NCBI GenBank assembly: GCA_019828545.1
Contig: JACVRA010000313.1
Coordinates: 229,392 to 293,391, forward strand
DNA length: 64,000 nt
Direction: 5' to 3'
Origin: Paracamarosporium sp. OC-R06-R3
Lineage: Eukaryota > Ascomycota > Dothideomycetes > Pleosporales > Didymosphaeriaceae
A model generated the notes under the pieces. The model saw only the letters and a program-made list of their open reading frames with translations. It was not told the origin of the DNA and made no database searches. How positions within the stretch are numbered: the stretch's first letter is position 1; each line of letters starts with the position of its first letter. Below, piece after piece: positions 10,571 through 21,525 of this stretch. The position numbers were made by a program, and so were the translations under genes.

Positions 10571-11116
10571 TCATCTGTTCAACTTGCAACCACATGCTGC
10601 ACAGTATTTGACGACCTGCACGCCAGTGCAACAATCGCAAAACGGCGTCTCGTCAAGATCATCCAGCTCTGGTGTTGCAAGCCGTCCAATCTTTGGTGTG
10701 GGCGGAGGTGTTGAAAGGTCTATCGCTATGTCTCTCTTTCCGAGGTCAACCGACACCGACACAGGTCCTTGGACTATGACGACCTGGGCCTTTGACTTGA
10801 GGGAAGACTTTGACGTCACGTGACCAACATGTCTTGGCTGCGAAGAGGTCGAAGTCAACCGACGATGAGATGATTGAGACGAGACCTTAGGACTTTTCGA
10901 AGATGATACAATACGTCCTTCTTTGGGCGTTAAATCAAGAGCGTGGGCCTTTTGGGCAGACTTGGCGACCGAAGTCACGGGGGAGCGCCGACGAGACTCG
11001 ACAATTCGGAGGCCTTCCCGGTCATGGTAATCGGTTTGTCGATACATTGCAGGTTTTTTCACATATGGGTAGCGTGTAAGCGACTGCGGCGCTGCGTATG
11101 GCGACGGCGACGACAT
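10571..11116 (-). CDS. Unknown protein with C-terminal CxxC zinc-ribbon-like motif
   Basis: A 181-aa single-exon frame, Ser/Arg/Lys-rich through most of its length (SRRRSPVTSVAKSAQK, SSSKSPKVSSQSSHRR), suggesting a disordered basic region. The last ~25 residues, FCDCCTGVQVVKYCAACGCKLNR, contain paired C-x2-C and C-x2-C-x-C motifs that could bind one zinc. An in-frame ATG at 11203 would add 29 hydrophobic residues; I prefer 11116 because the longer start gives an atypical extension. No family recognised; the role is unknown. Confidence 0.55.
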   Translation of the reverse strand: MSSPSPYAAPQSLTRYPYVKKPAMYRQTDYHDREGLRIVESRRRSPVTSVAKSAQKAHALDLTPKEGRIVSSSKSPKVSSQSSHRRLTSTSSQPRHVGHVTSKSSLKSKAQVVIVQGPVSVSVDLGKRDIAIDLSTPPPTPKIGRLATPELDDLDETPFCDCCTGVQVVKYCAACGCKLNR

Positions 11117-12007
11117 GGTGAAGAGCACGGGCGAGCAAAGTGGCAGCAGCAACGTGATTGGGTGCAAGAGGCTAGTGAAGAGTGTTTGAGTGTTGTCCGA
11201 CACTTTTGGAAAGATTTGGAGATGGCTGTGTGGCCGGAGGGATGATTTGATGCGAGTGGGAGTGGGGAGTAGGAGTGAGGGGAGGTGGGAGGGCGTGCGC
11301 AGCTATATGTGTCGGGGAGTGCAGCCCGCCAAGACCACACCCACCCTGTCGCATCAGGGCTCCTATCTTGCCTGCACCCGGACCCGAGGACCTGCGCATA
11401 TGTCTCAATCGGCTGCTCTAGCCACCTGACGATCAGCAAACCCGATTTTACCGTGAGAGAAATGACTGTGCATCACTTCTGGAGTAGCGGTGCACTCTGG
11501 GGTCGCTTGAGGCTCAAGCATGGGCGGCCTCTAATAGAGGACGTTGGTGCCACGCCATGTAGCTGTCGCATACCCCAAACTCTTCCGTGCCGCCTTGGAC
11601 GTCTCCGATAGTTCGATGCATCGGGTGTGCACATGTTAGCCTCCTCGACCTTGTCGTCGCCGGCAAGTTGTCTAGGATCTCGTCCCCAACCCCACATACT
11701 CTCCCCCAAATGGCTCGACTAGACTTCTGAATGCTCATATAGTCCGTACACGTAGTTTCAGCTTCGTATCTGTTGTGGTGCATGAGTTCTGCGGTGCCAG
11801 TCCTCGCCCATCGTCTGGGTTGATGTTGGATGCTGACATAATCACCTGCTGACCTAATCTGATATCACGTGAATATGCCTCCCGAGGGCTCCGTGGCTTT
11901 GCTCGCTGACGGTTGGGATTGGCGGGATCCCAGCAAACTGCAGCCTAGCACAGAAGCATTCTCACGCACATGGAACAGCAATAGGAAATACATATATCCA
12001 AATCGAG
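11117..12007. other. Intergenic, no gene seen
   Basis: About 890 bp between two minus-strand genes. Contains the upstream region of the gene at 10571-11116. The short overlapping frames on both strands show no coding character. Confidence 0.45.
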
Positions 12008-12930
12008 CTACTTGAATGCCGGGGTATCGAAAAGGAAACGCTGGGACTCCGTAAACGCCTCTTGTAGCCGCTCGTACATGATTGTGCCTATGAACCAGTG
12101 GCTTGATGCTTCGCTCTGCACGTTCGTCCACGGATCCCGGTCGACCGCCATCTCACGAGCCAAAGTTCGGCTTCTTCCCTCTCTCCTTCTCTCTCTCCTT
12201 GCCCTTTGCGCTCCTCGCTGGGCTGGCTCTCGCCGGGCTGGCTCTCGCCGGGCTAGCCTGGATGTTTCCGGCCTCGTTCCTCCTCACGCGCTGCTCGGCA
12301 GGGACCTCGTACTCTTCTTTCAGGCGGACGGGTTCGTCTGGGAGGCCTAGCATGATGTTTTGGAAGTGCTGGCGGGTTTGGGCGACGCTCTGGAAAGGTC
12401 AGATAGTGTTCACGAGCGGAGATTGGAAGTAGTATTAGAGCTGGATGGAAGTGTGTTTAGTGAGTCTAACTAGGGTATAAAACGGGACTGGGGTATAGAA
12501 CGTATGCTGCTGAAGCGCGGATGACGATGATGATGCTTGTGGAATGCAAAGAGTAAAGTGAATCGCAGTACAGAACGCCCATCTCTGTTTTCCAACGAGG
12601 ACAAGTAAGGGTGAGAACTCGCTCATACTCGTCCCACCTCGTGATGCAAACCCATGAACGCCGTAACACCGCTGGAAGCTAATGCAAAAGCGAAAACTAG
12701 AACGCGAAACACCAACGCACCTCATTCCTCGCGTTCGCGTGCCAGACAAGCAACTCAAGATTCTCCAGGATCTGCGCGGCCTGTTCGCGTTTCTGCCGCG
12801 CCTCGTACGGCTCGCCGGCCGCGCTGGAAGCGTACGATTTGCCGCGCGCTTGCTGGGAGCGCTGCGCAGATGTGAATGTCGAAGACGGGGGATTCAGCAC
12901 CGTGTTGAGGTACTGCTGATTGTGCGGCAT
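12008..12930 (-). pseudogene. Unknown gene with a frame break in its low-complexity region
   Basis: Exon 1 (12721-12930) encodes MPHNQQYLNTVLNPP...NLELLVWHANARNE (70 aa). A ~331-nt intron ending CTGACCTTTCCAG leads to exon 2 at 12389, which continues SVAQTRQHFQNIMLGLPDEP and then a 15-bp repeat encoding ASPAR units and a Lys/Glu/Arg stretch. That frame stops at 12153. The next frame carries a coding-like tail: REMAVDRDPWTNVQSEASSH and, further on, RLQEAFTESQRFLFDTPAFK, stopping at 12008. Either a one-base shift in the GAGA-rich run breaks the gene, or an unrecognised intron (for example from the GTGAGG near 12285) joins the frames. Family not recognised. Confidence 0.5.
12180..12262. repeat. 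15-bp tandem repeat plus GA-rich run within a gene
   Basis: On the minus strand, three near-identical 15-bp units (GCCAGCCCGGCGAGA type) encode S-P-A-R-A repeats. A GAGAGAGAGAAGGAGAGAGG purine run follows. This is where the reading frame of the surrounding gene changes. Confidence 0.7.
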
Positions 12931-12974
12931 GATGGGGGTGATGCAGCGAGAGAGGAAGCGGGCGAGGGCGTTAT

Positions 12975-14111
12975 TTAGATGGTGTGCTCGCCGTTTGCAC
13001 CGAGCAGCTGGTTCACGCTGTCGTTGGCGCTGGCGTTGGCGCTGTCAACCCCGATTGGGGAGTGGCGGCGCGGGCGTGGGGACGGGGTAAGCGAGTCGAG
13101 GTCCCCTTTGGGCTTCTTTACGCGACCCGAACGACGTACAGTCTCGCCGTTGCTCTGAACAGGCCGTTCCTGTGTCTCGGGGGCTTTCCGCTTCGACCTC
13201 GACGAGGATGTGCTGTTCTCCTTGGCGTTCTCCTTGACGCTCACCATCTTAAGAATCTGGATCTCGTCTTCAGCCAACTCACGCCTCTCGTCCTTCTTCG
13301 TCTTCATGCCCATTCCCTCCAGAAACCCCTCCCACTCGGGAAAGCCATGCGCGTGGGATCGATCGTAGTTTGAAGGGTTGTCTTGATTCGCCTTCGCGGC
13401 GGCCTTCGCGATCCTCTTGGCCTCGTCGTGGGATTGCTTCTCCCGGAACACCCAAGCGGCGAGCTTCCACTACTGCTTGTACTCTGGATCTGGCTTCAAG
13501 CACGCCGGCTCCACGAGGACTTGCTCGCCGGCAAGCATATGCCGGGGACCGGCCCAATCTCCCTCCAGCGCACACTTCATCTCCCACCGAGACAGGCCAT
13601 CGATTGGAGCGTAGTCCAGGTTATGGTGCTCGTTGAGCAGATGCGCTGCCTTCCACCAAGTGAAAATGCGCTTCGTGTTTTGGTCGGATTGGCTCCCGCG
13701 AATCTTGGTGCCGTCCGAAATCCCCTTCTCGAAGCGCTCGTAGTGGAGCGCTTTGTCGTCGGCGCCCGGCATGAAAAGCGGGATCGAATAACGGTCCGCG
13801 CCTTTGATCATTTGATCGCGCCGGTCTGGCAGAGGAGCCGGCTCCGTCCAGTCGCACTTTGTGCCGTCAGGATACTGGATGCTCCAGTCCGTAGGCACTG
13901 GCTTGTGCGAGTTTTGAGGGCGAGCCCGCTCTCGCCCATTGAGGCGGAAAACGTCCGCCACGCCATCTGCTCTTGAAAACTGGGTCAAAAGCGACGGACA
14001 ATGTTGAATCTTCTTTCTAGAGCGGAAATCGTGCTCTGGTATGGCTTCCTGAGCAGCAGTGCTTCGGAGATAACTCTCCGGGAACTGCCCGAATTCGATA
14101 AAATGGCCCAT
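12975..14111 (-). pseudogene. Unknown nuclear-type protein gene with in-frame TAG
   Basis: One reading frame runs from ATG at 14111 to a stop at 12975, interrupted by a single TAG at 13470-13472. Before it are 213 residues (MGHFIEFGQFPESYL... ending LKPDPEYKQ). After it the same frame continues WKLAAWVFREKQSHDEAKRI for ~164 more. The second part has Glu/Lys-rich and basic stretches (SRSKRKAPE, RRSGRVKKPKGD) resembling nuclear localisation or AT-hook sequence. Coding character on both sides argues for a nonsense mutation, stop-codon readthrough, or a 51-nt phase-0 intron (GTCCTC...CAGTAG) with a poor donor and no clear branch site. I do not recognise the family. Confidence 0.55.
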
Positions 14112-15584
14112 TAGTCCAAGAATGATCCTGGTGGGCGGGTTGGTTGCCGGGGGAAGCGGAAAGACTGCAAGGGGAGGCAGCGTGCTCTTCGGAGCGGCCT
14201 CCTATACGCGGGTGGTGGGTGCTGTGTTGGACTTTGTGGAGGTAGAAAGGCTAGTTGATGTGATTTGGTTTATTTAACTGAAGGTCGATGGGTGAATGTG
14301 AAATTAGTGCGCGTATTTATGCTAGAGGCGTAGTGCGTGTTGATGTTGAGCGTGCGTTGCTGAAGGTGATTTCTAGCAGTGTCGTGTTAATAAACAGTGA
14401 AGGTCTTGTAGAGTGATTGCCTATTTAAACCATGCGTTCACAACCATCGTGTGGTACCAAATGGCATTTTACGGCAAATGTTGGGAGTGTAGACATAGAC
14501 ATCCCTTCCCACCGCATCATCTTCAAAAAAAGGTATTTCTCGGCTTCACCGCTTGCCACTTATTTCAAATAATGGCTTCAAATCCGGTTGTTGGGGTCAT
14601 GCACGATGGATAGTTATACGCTCCGCTATAGAGCACCCCATTGCTTAGTCGACATATCTCGTCTCTCCTCACTCGCTGCCCCTCCACGCAGCGCAAAACC
14701 AACGCAACATTGTGTAGACACAATTTCTCCCACCACCTCCCGCACTTCAATCCTTTGGGTTGCCCCGAGGCGCATTATGCATAACATAACCTAATCCACT
14801 CTACACACATCCCAAGGACCCGCGCGTAGCTTATACTAAAACAACAACTAAAAACAATCGGGACAGACAGATTGCCTCAAATACCTTCTACATTGACTAT
14901 ACAACACTTGTCTCCCTATTAATCTACCTAATCCACACTACCCCTAAGCGCACACAATGCACACTACCCCTCACTATCTCGCTAACAAAACCTTATCTGA
15001 AACAAATATTTACATCTTATAAATCCCCCAAGATGCATCAAGCACGCCCAATCCGCACGATCCCACGCACCCGAACATACCTTAGACCCAAACATTGAAC
15101 TTGAAGAAAAGAAACTGAACGAGAACAGATTAAAAACTTACCAATTCCCCCAATGCCCTCTGTATTCACATGTCATCCCATCCTCTCGTCACTTCCCTCG
15201 ATTCAAACCGCCCCAAGCGTACACAACATGAAAAGTATGCTTCTTACATAGTGCGTACACTCTACCTCCTCATCCCAAACACCCATATTCTGGGCCACCA
15301 CTTACAATCACCCATTTAAATCCTGCCTAAGCAATATTGCGTACTTCACTCATGATGTCCCACCCTTAATCCAATCCAACTCAACCCACACGTCCTTCCC
15401 TCCTCCTCCCCTCGTGAGGTTACTATATCATCCCGGTTCAACAGCCCTAAATTGCTTTGCTATGTTAATATGTAACGGTGAGTTGTATTCCTTGCCTCGT
15501 AACATAGCGTAGCTCCGTATTCACATTGTTTATTAAAACGACCTTTCCCCTGTCTCTCTGTTCACAGCGAGGAAAAATAAGAAT
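14112..15584. other. AT-rich intergenic stretch
   Basis: 1.47 kb holding the upstream region of the gene starting at 14111 and the 3' flank of the HET gene. The second half (about 14800-15420) is C/A/T-rich low-complexity DNA with no open frame of note. Confidence 0.5.
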
Positions 15585-17519
15585 TCATACAAGATCTGCC
15601 TCTGCTATCTCTAAAGACCCCTGGCTGACCCTTGTAGCAGCCTCGCCATCCATTAGACCCAAAACGTAGCAGGTCCCCAGATGCATATATCCTGCTCCTT
15701 TCTTCCGGAGGAGTACTGGGGAAGAACAACCTTGTATCACAGCAATCACATCCCCAGCTTGAACACCATCCAGACTAGATCCTATGTAGCCGGTGTATGT
15801 ACAGAACAAATGGTGTCGTTCCTTCAAAGACCTTGCTAAATGGGGTCCAAGCAAATGCATTTTACTCATGATGTTCGATTCCACCGTTTGTTCCAACCTC
15901 CAGCAGTCATGTATCATTTCATGAGGGAACGCTGTTCGGAGTAAGGACAAGACGTGGTCCTCAAAGCCCATTCCTAACTCTTCAGCAATTGACCGTAGTG
16001 TGTCGAATATTGACACGTTCAAAACAAGCCCCTCAAGAAAGTACAGTGTTGCCAAAACAAACCCCTGAACACGGAAAGTGGTCGATGTAACGCAGGACTC
16101 TGGATTTTCGAGAAATTGATCCACTAATATGGCGCGTACGATTCCTTGCATATATGTGGTCCTGGTGCGATCTTCAATGTCTTCCTTCTTCTCAACAAAC
16201 TTTCGGTAGATGCGCACAAAATTGACCGAATCTGTATCAAAGATTGGCTCAGTATCTGAGATTGTATCGCAGATGCATGCGTTGACACGTAGATAGCGCT
16301 CATCTAGCACTAGCGCTTGGAAGGAACGGAAGGTGTCCATATTGTGGTCAGAACGGGATAGTACACCCGGAAAAGCTTGCCAGTTATCCACCAAAGAAAT
16401 CGCTTGCCAATCGGGAACCCAAGACGGTAACCCTGGCTCTACCGTCTCAGATGGGCAAAGAGCTATTCCGGAAAAACGCAAAAGGTATAGGTCCTTAGAA
16501 ACCGTGCAGTATTTAACCATGAGGTTAGAGTATATTTCCACTATGCTTTTTCCATAATCAGGAGTGATAAAATTCCCGAGAATGCCTTGTAAGGCGAAAA
16601 CTTTGTCTTTAGGATTGGTGGCCTGGTACTCCCAGGTGAAGAAGATTGCTGCCAATTTCTCTGCATCCTCCATATCTTTCACGGATTTCAAATGTGTTCG
16701 GAAACTGTCAACAACTACATGGTTCCTCGTTGGGATCCACTCCGGACACCGAAGATAAAAGCGTATTTCATAGGGTAACACCGTCTCTCCTTGTGTCGAC
16801 TTTTCACCAAACTGTCGAATCAGTTGAACAGAGTTCATCACGCTTTTGTAATCGAGGACATGTTTGCCGACCATGACCCACAGATTCTGGGCAAGTACCA
16901 TCTCTTGGAGGACCCACACTCGACGCCAGTATGGTTCTGAAAAGAATGCTTTAAGTGAACCCCAAACTGGATTGGAAAGACCGATAAGATTATCATCGGC
17001 CTCTAAGAACGAAGGGTAATCTTGCATCCAGTGTAGGTCTTCCAACCAGTTTGGCACGGACGCCGCCACATGTTGGACAAACTCCATAGCCGTAATAGCA
17101 GCCGTCAACTTTCCATCTTTGTCTGCGCCTAACCATGAAACGACGGTTGATGCATTTGAATATATGGCTCCCATGAGCTGGACCTGATGGGACTTCTCTT
17201 CGTCGTCGTTTTGGTTGATGCATACCGCATCGGCCCAGATCAGTGGTGATAACGGGGGAGATGGTCGAAATATCATGGCGCGTATGTGTCGCAACGCTGA
17301 AGCCAAGTTTATCCCTACTGTTCTTCTCTCGCCGCTGATATAGATGATATCCGATTCGGAAGCGTGATCCCATCTGTAAGAAAGGGCCGTATATGTTATG
17401 TTGGTTTCCAAGGAGAAGGTCGTGAGATGACATGAAACATGATCATCTTCTTTGGTTGCTGGCAAAAGCTCGAGAAGTCGTATTGATTTCGTGCCTTTGG
17501 GCAAAGTTTCATACGACAT
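15585..17519 (-). CDS. HET (heterokaryon incompatibility) domain protein
   Basis: A single-exon 644-aa protein. Residues ~45-190 carry the HET signature: ITYTALSYRWDHASESDIIY, the block LIWADAVCINQNDDEEKSHQ, then IYSNASTVVSWLGAD. HET-domain proteins can trigger cell death after fusion of unlike hyphae, and many genome paralogues have unknown roles. The rest (about 200-644) is the variable C-terminal region, including LPSWVPDW near the middle and a Gly-rich module GDVIAVIQGCSSPVLLRKKG near the end that is common in this family. No NACHT, WD40 or other partner domain is seen. The gene stands alone, with long non-coding flanks on both sides. Confidence 0.9.
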   Translation of the reverse strand: MSYETLPKGTKSIRLLELLPATKEDDHVSCHLTTFSLETNITYTALSYRWDHASESDIIYISGERRTVGINLASALRHIRAMIFRPSPPLSPLIWADAVCINQNDDEEKSHQVQLMGAIYSNASTVVSWLGADKDGKLTAAITAMEFVQHVAASVPNWLEDLHWMQDYPSFLEADDNLIGLSNPVWGSLKAFFSEPYWRRVWVLQEMVLAQNLWVMVGKHVLDYKSVMNSVQLIRQFGEKSTQGETVLPYEIRFYLRCPEWIPTRNHVVVDSFRTHLKSVKDMEDAEKLAAIFFTWEYQATNPKDKVFALQGILGNFITPDYGKSIVEIYSNLMVKYCTVSKDLYLLRFSGIALCPSETVEPGLPSWVPDWQAISLVDNWQAFPGVLSRSDHNMDTFRSFQALVLDERYLRVNACICDTISDTEPIFDTDSVNFVRIYRKFVEKKEDIEDRTRTTYMQGIVRAILVDQFLENPESCVTSTTFRVQGFVLATLYFLEGLVLNVSIFDTLRSIAEELGMGFEDHVLSLLRTAFPHEMIHDCWRLEQTVESNIMSKMHLLGPHLARSLKERHHLFCTYTGYIGSSLDGVQAGDVIAVIQGCSSPVLLRKKGAGYMHLGTCYVLGLMDGEAATRVSQGSLEIAEADLV

Positions 17520-20005
17520 GTTGTCACTCGGGGCGTAATTATTTCTCAGATATAAAGACTTCTCTGTTGTCTAATCATAGTTCGCAGAGCGCGTTGATAG
17601 AAGTAATTAGTGTATCTGCGATATAACAGAGCTTGGTGTGAGAGACGAGAAGGATGACTAGTAAGATGAGTAGAAAAGTCTTTCTATTCTTAGGCTCTGT
17701 ATTTGCATCAAGACCGTAGCGGTTGCTGCTGTGAGGTGAAAATCGAGACAATACTAATCATATTGAACGTGAGTAGTGTCTCAGATGTACACTGCCAAGA
17801 GATCTAGGCAGCAGTCGACGAGGCACAGTAGGCGAAAATCCCGGAGTTGCTCTGCATATACGAGGCCATTCTTCCCTTAGCTTCTTCGTGTACACGACGC
17901 CCAAGCATCGAGCAATTGCTGGCATCTATGCGCATTCTAAGGCTATGTCGCGTTTGCAGCTGCTATCTTTAGTCTTACTCCCGCTGCTAACGCATAGTGT
18001 ACCACGCATAATATGTATAATCATTAACTCTTGTTACGGCTTGGGGTAGCAATGCGTTCGATGGACATTTCACGCCACTGAACTTATACGCCTCAAAGCG
18101 CAAATTCTCGCCTTTTATACTTCTACATTCCAACCTTAATTATCAACCATACCAATACTACATTAGTCCCACCAACAAACATCAAACAAAACTCCACAGA
18201 CAATACATCAAACAAAGCAAAACAAAGCAAAACCACCCCAACTCCCTCATCCTCACCCTTCCAGAAGAACCTACTCATCATGAATTTGAAAAGCCAAAGT
18301 GCACGATTCGCACTACGAATTTTGCTGCGGCATTAATCAATATAGACCTGATTGAAAGTTTCTAGTACATCACTCGACTCTTTATCCCACAAATCAACGC
18401 AAATTGTATCACCCCTTCCACCTTTCATCCTCACCCAGCAACCCCATCTCCAACCCCAGGCCCAATCCAGCAAATCACCAAACCATCCAATCCAATCCAC
18501 AACAACAACACTAACATACTTCCCATTCCACCTTACAAGCCCTCCCTCCTTCTTCACCCCCCCAAAAAAAAGAGCTCAAAAAAAAAAGGAAAAAGGAAAG
18601 TCCACTCTCAGACGCGTATAAATATAAATCTAACAAGTCCATCTCGCCACTAAACCCCGATTTCCAGCCCCGCGGTTACACACCGCAAACCTTAATTCTA
18701 CCCTCACCCACTGCCTTCACCTTCTCCGCAAGACAGCACAACACAACATGACCACAAAATCCACACCGCACCGTATCATACCCAACCAACCTCCCTCTCA
18801 TCTCCTTACTTAGCACCCCAACCCAACCCCTATCCCCTATCCACCCTTACCACCACTTTTCAACATCAACATAACCAAAGCTCTCCTTGATCATCAATCC
18901 CAGACGGGGAAGTAAGTGTGTTGGTACTTCGAACTTCGCACTTCGCTTCGTATTTCATATTCACGTGTACGTACGTATGTAAATTAAGTCCACTAGGTAG
19001 TTTTGTGGTACTAATGGTTTACTGGTAATAGTGTGATGATGGCTTAATGATGGGGTGGTGTAGTGTATCCGGAGACTGGATGAATGGATAGATGAGTAGA
19101 CATTTGGGTAAGATCAGAGTAGAGTAGAGTAGACCAGACCAGACCAGACGAGACAAGCCTCCACTAGACCATTGTAGAGTGGACTTAGGGTGTAGTGTAT
19201 CTGGAGAATAGATATCCAGCCACGACCAGACGTTCAGCCACGACGAGACGAGACGAGACTAGATCATCGCAGTCGACTTAGCTGTGTACACACACACATC
19301 CCCCTCTCCCCCTCTTCCCCAAGCCACGCCCATAGCAAAACACATAATCACGTTTCATTCAGTCCAATCCACACCACTCCATTCATCCATTCATCCATCC
19401 ATTCCATTCCATTCTTAGTGTCCCCTATGCTCTACCCACCCCACCAATCTACAATCCAATCCAATCCAATCCAATCTATCTACCCCAAGCCCAAACCCAA
19501 GCCCGTTTGAAACCATCTAACTCTATCCCACCCAGTCCAAACAAGTCAAACAAGTCCAAACCCGATCAAACCATATCAGTGTATCCTCCCATGTATCCCC
19601 ATGTATTCCCACCCCACACCATCCATCTAAACCCACCACCCATCCACCTAAACCCATCCATCCACCACCACCCAGCATGCATGCAAAAAGCCAAAAAACA
19701 AAAAAAGGCCCAAAGCCAATGCGACAAGTCATAATCATAAGCCTCTCGCCATTCGTATATGAGGGGAGAAAAAAAAGGAGGGAAAAGGAAAAAACATAAC
19801 GCATGCATGTCTAAACGCGCACGCGCAGGCACACGCCTGGCTTTTTATTCTCATGCCACACCACACCACATACCACCGCAACACACCCTCGGCCCTCCTA
19901 CCTATGCCTGGTTTTGTTCGCCCTCGCAGCCGACGCCGTAGGCGCTGACGGACGGTAAGCAGCGAAACAAGGAAAGCGGGCAGACGCACGAGGAGGGCGC
20001 GACGA
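17520..20005. other. Long gene-free stretch rich in simple sequence
   Basis: About 2.5 kb between the HET gene and the PFK-2/FBPase-2 gene. It contains CAAAGCAAAA-type, GTAGA/CCAGA (19118-19165), CCATTCATT (19378-19412) and CCAAT (19455-19476) short repeats, poly-A tracts near 18565-18600 and 19750-19800, and no frame with recognisable content. Confidence 0.55.
19118..19165. repeat. Short 5-bp tandem repeats
   Basis: AGTAG/AGTAGA units followed directly by ACCAG/ACGAG units (GACCAGACCAGACCAGACGAG). Simple-sequence DNA inside the gene-free stretch. Confidence 0.7.
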
Positions 20006-21525
20006 CTACGCGGGCCTGCCGGCGGCGATGACCGGGCTAGGCGCGCTGCCGTCGACCTCCTGGTGCTCAGCCTTAGTACCCTTACCTCTCCAGGTGCTGA
20101 CGGCGGGGATATCCGCCTTGAGGCGCTCCTCGTGCGTCGAGTACGCCTTTGGCGTGAGCTTGATGAGCGTGTGCAGCGGGACTTCCATCCAGGGGCTCTG
20201 CTCCTGCGGCACGTTCATGAAGTACGCGTAGATGCACCGGAGGATCGCCTGGTGCGTGACGATGAGTATGTTTTCGCTGCGCTCGAGCTCCATGATGATG
20301 GGTTCGAGGCGGATGACGACGTCGCGGTATGATTCGCCGCCCAGATAGCGGTAGTTGTACTTGTCGTCGTCGCGCTGCGCAAAGTCTTCTGGGTACTTGT
20401 TTTCTATCTCTGCGTACGTGAGGCCGTCGCAGACGCCCGAGTCGAGCTCGTCGAGAGCTTTCCATTCGAGCTTTTCGAACGAGAGGAATCGCGCGGTTTG
20501 GATGGTCCGCTTCAGCGTGGAGGTCCAGACGGTCAATCTACGACCGTCGCCAACCGACTTCGCAACCAAGCCTGGCAGAGCATGCGCATATGCATCACCG
20601 CGATCGGAGAGGTCTGCGTCGCCTCCAATCTGGCCCGTCAGGTTGTATTTCGACTCGCCGTGCTGTTGGAATTAGTACAGAACATGCAACTCCCCAAGGG
20701 ACATAGTTACCCTTGATAGCCAAATTGAGCGGGGCTTGATGTGGAGGTTCATCAAGTAGTATACCACCCGACTCTGGAGGTAGTCCTGGATCTGGTTGAT
20801 GATGACCTGCTGGCCCACATTGATCAACTTGACGTAGGTAAGATCCCGCTCGTCTTCGTCAATGGTCTGATACACCTTTTCGTAATTTCGAATCCGGTTG
20901 CGGAAATCAGCTGCAGCCTCTTCGGGGTCCTGCCCCACGTAGTCTGGCGATGTTGTCTTGACTTCCAAAATATTGCTCATGATCAAGTCCTCGTCGTCGC
21001 ATTTTGACTCGACGAACAACGTTTCGATGTTCTCCTTGGAGCAGCGCTCTTGTATCCAACGGCGCCGGGTCTTGGTCGAATTGGTCGCATCCAGAATCGC
21101 AATCAGACCGCGCCCCTCGGAAAACCACTTGCACATGTCATTAACAGCGGCTTCGGCAGCAGCTTTCCGCAGGCGTTCTCCTTCTGGATTCGAAGTGTCG
21201 AAGAACTCGGCGGACGGGTTCGGGGTAGCTGTGCGGCGGTACTGGCCGACGTTGAACGTCTTCGCCTTTATGGACAGCCAGTGGAGGTAGCGAACGACTG
21301 CATTGGCCAAAGTCAGCGGGGTTTTTCTGGTGCGGAAAAGTCGAGCGTACCTTTTTGCGCAATCAAGCTCTTGCCCCTCGCGGGCAGTCCCACCATGACG
21401 ACGCATATCCGCGTATCCTCAGCCTGGACACCAGCTCCATTAGTCTTTCTGCTCGGTTTGACAAAATCGCCCGTGGGCACAGCGCGCATGTTGGGCGTGT
21501 AGACGCCATTGGACCCCGCCATCAT
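20006..21525 (-). CDS. 6-phosphofructo-2-kinase/fructose-2,6-bisphosphatase
   Basis: Makes and breaks down fructose 2,6-bisphosphate, the signal that balances glycolysis and gluconeogenesis. Three exons (21351-21525, 20711-21297, 20006-20662) encode 472 aa. The kinase half has the Walker A motif GLPARGKS (about residues 48-55), FNVGQYRR and the Asp-containing LIAILDATNSTKTRRRW. The phosphatase half has LSRHGESKYNLTG with the catalytic His, the LDELDSGVCDGLTY acid and LIVTHQAILR. All phosphatase residues I can check are present, so both activities are plausible, as in the short Fbp26-like fungal forms. No long N-terminal extension of the Pfk26 type is present. Confidence 0.95.
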
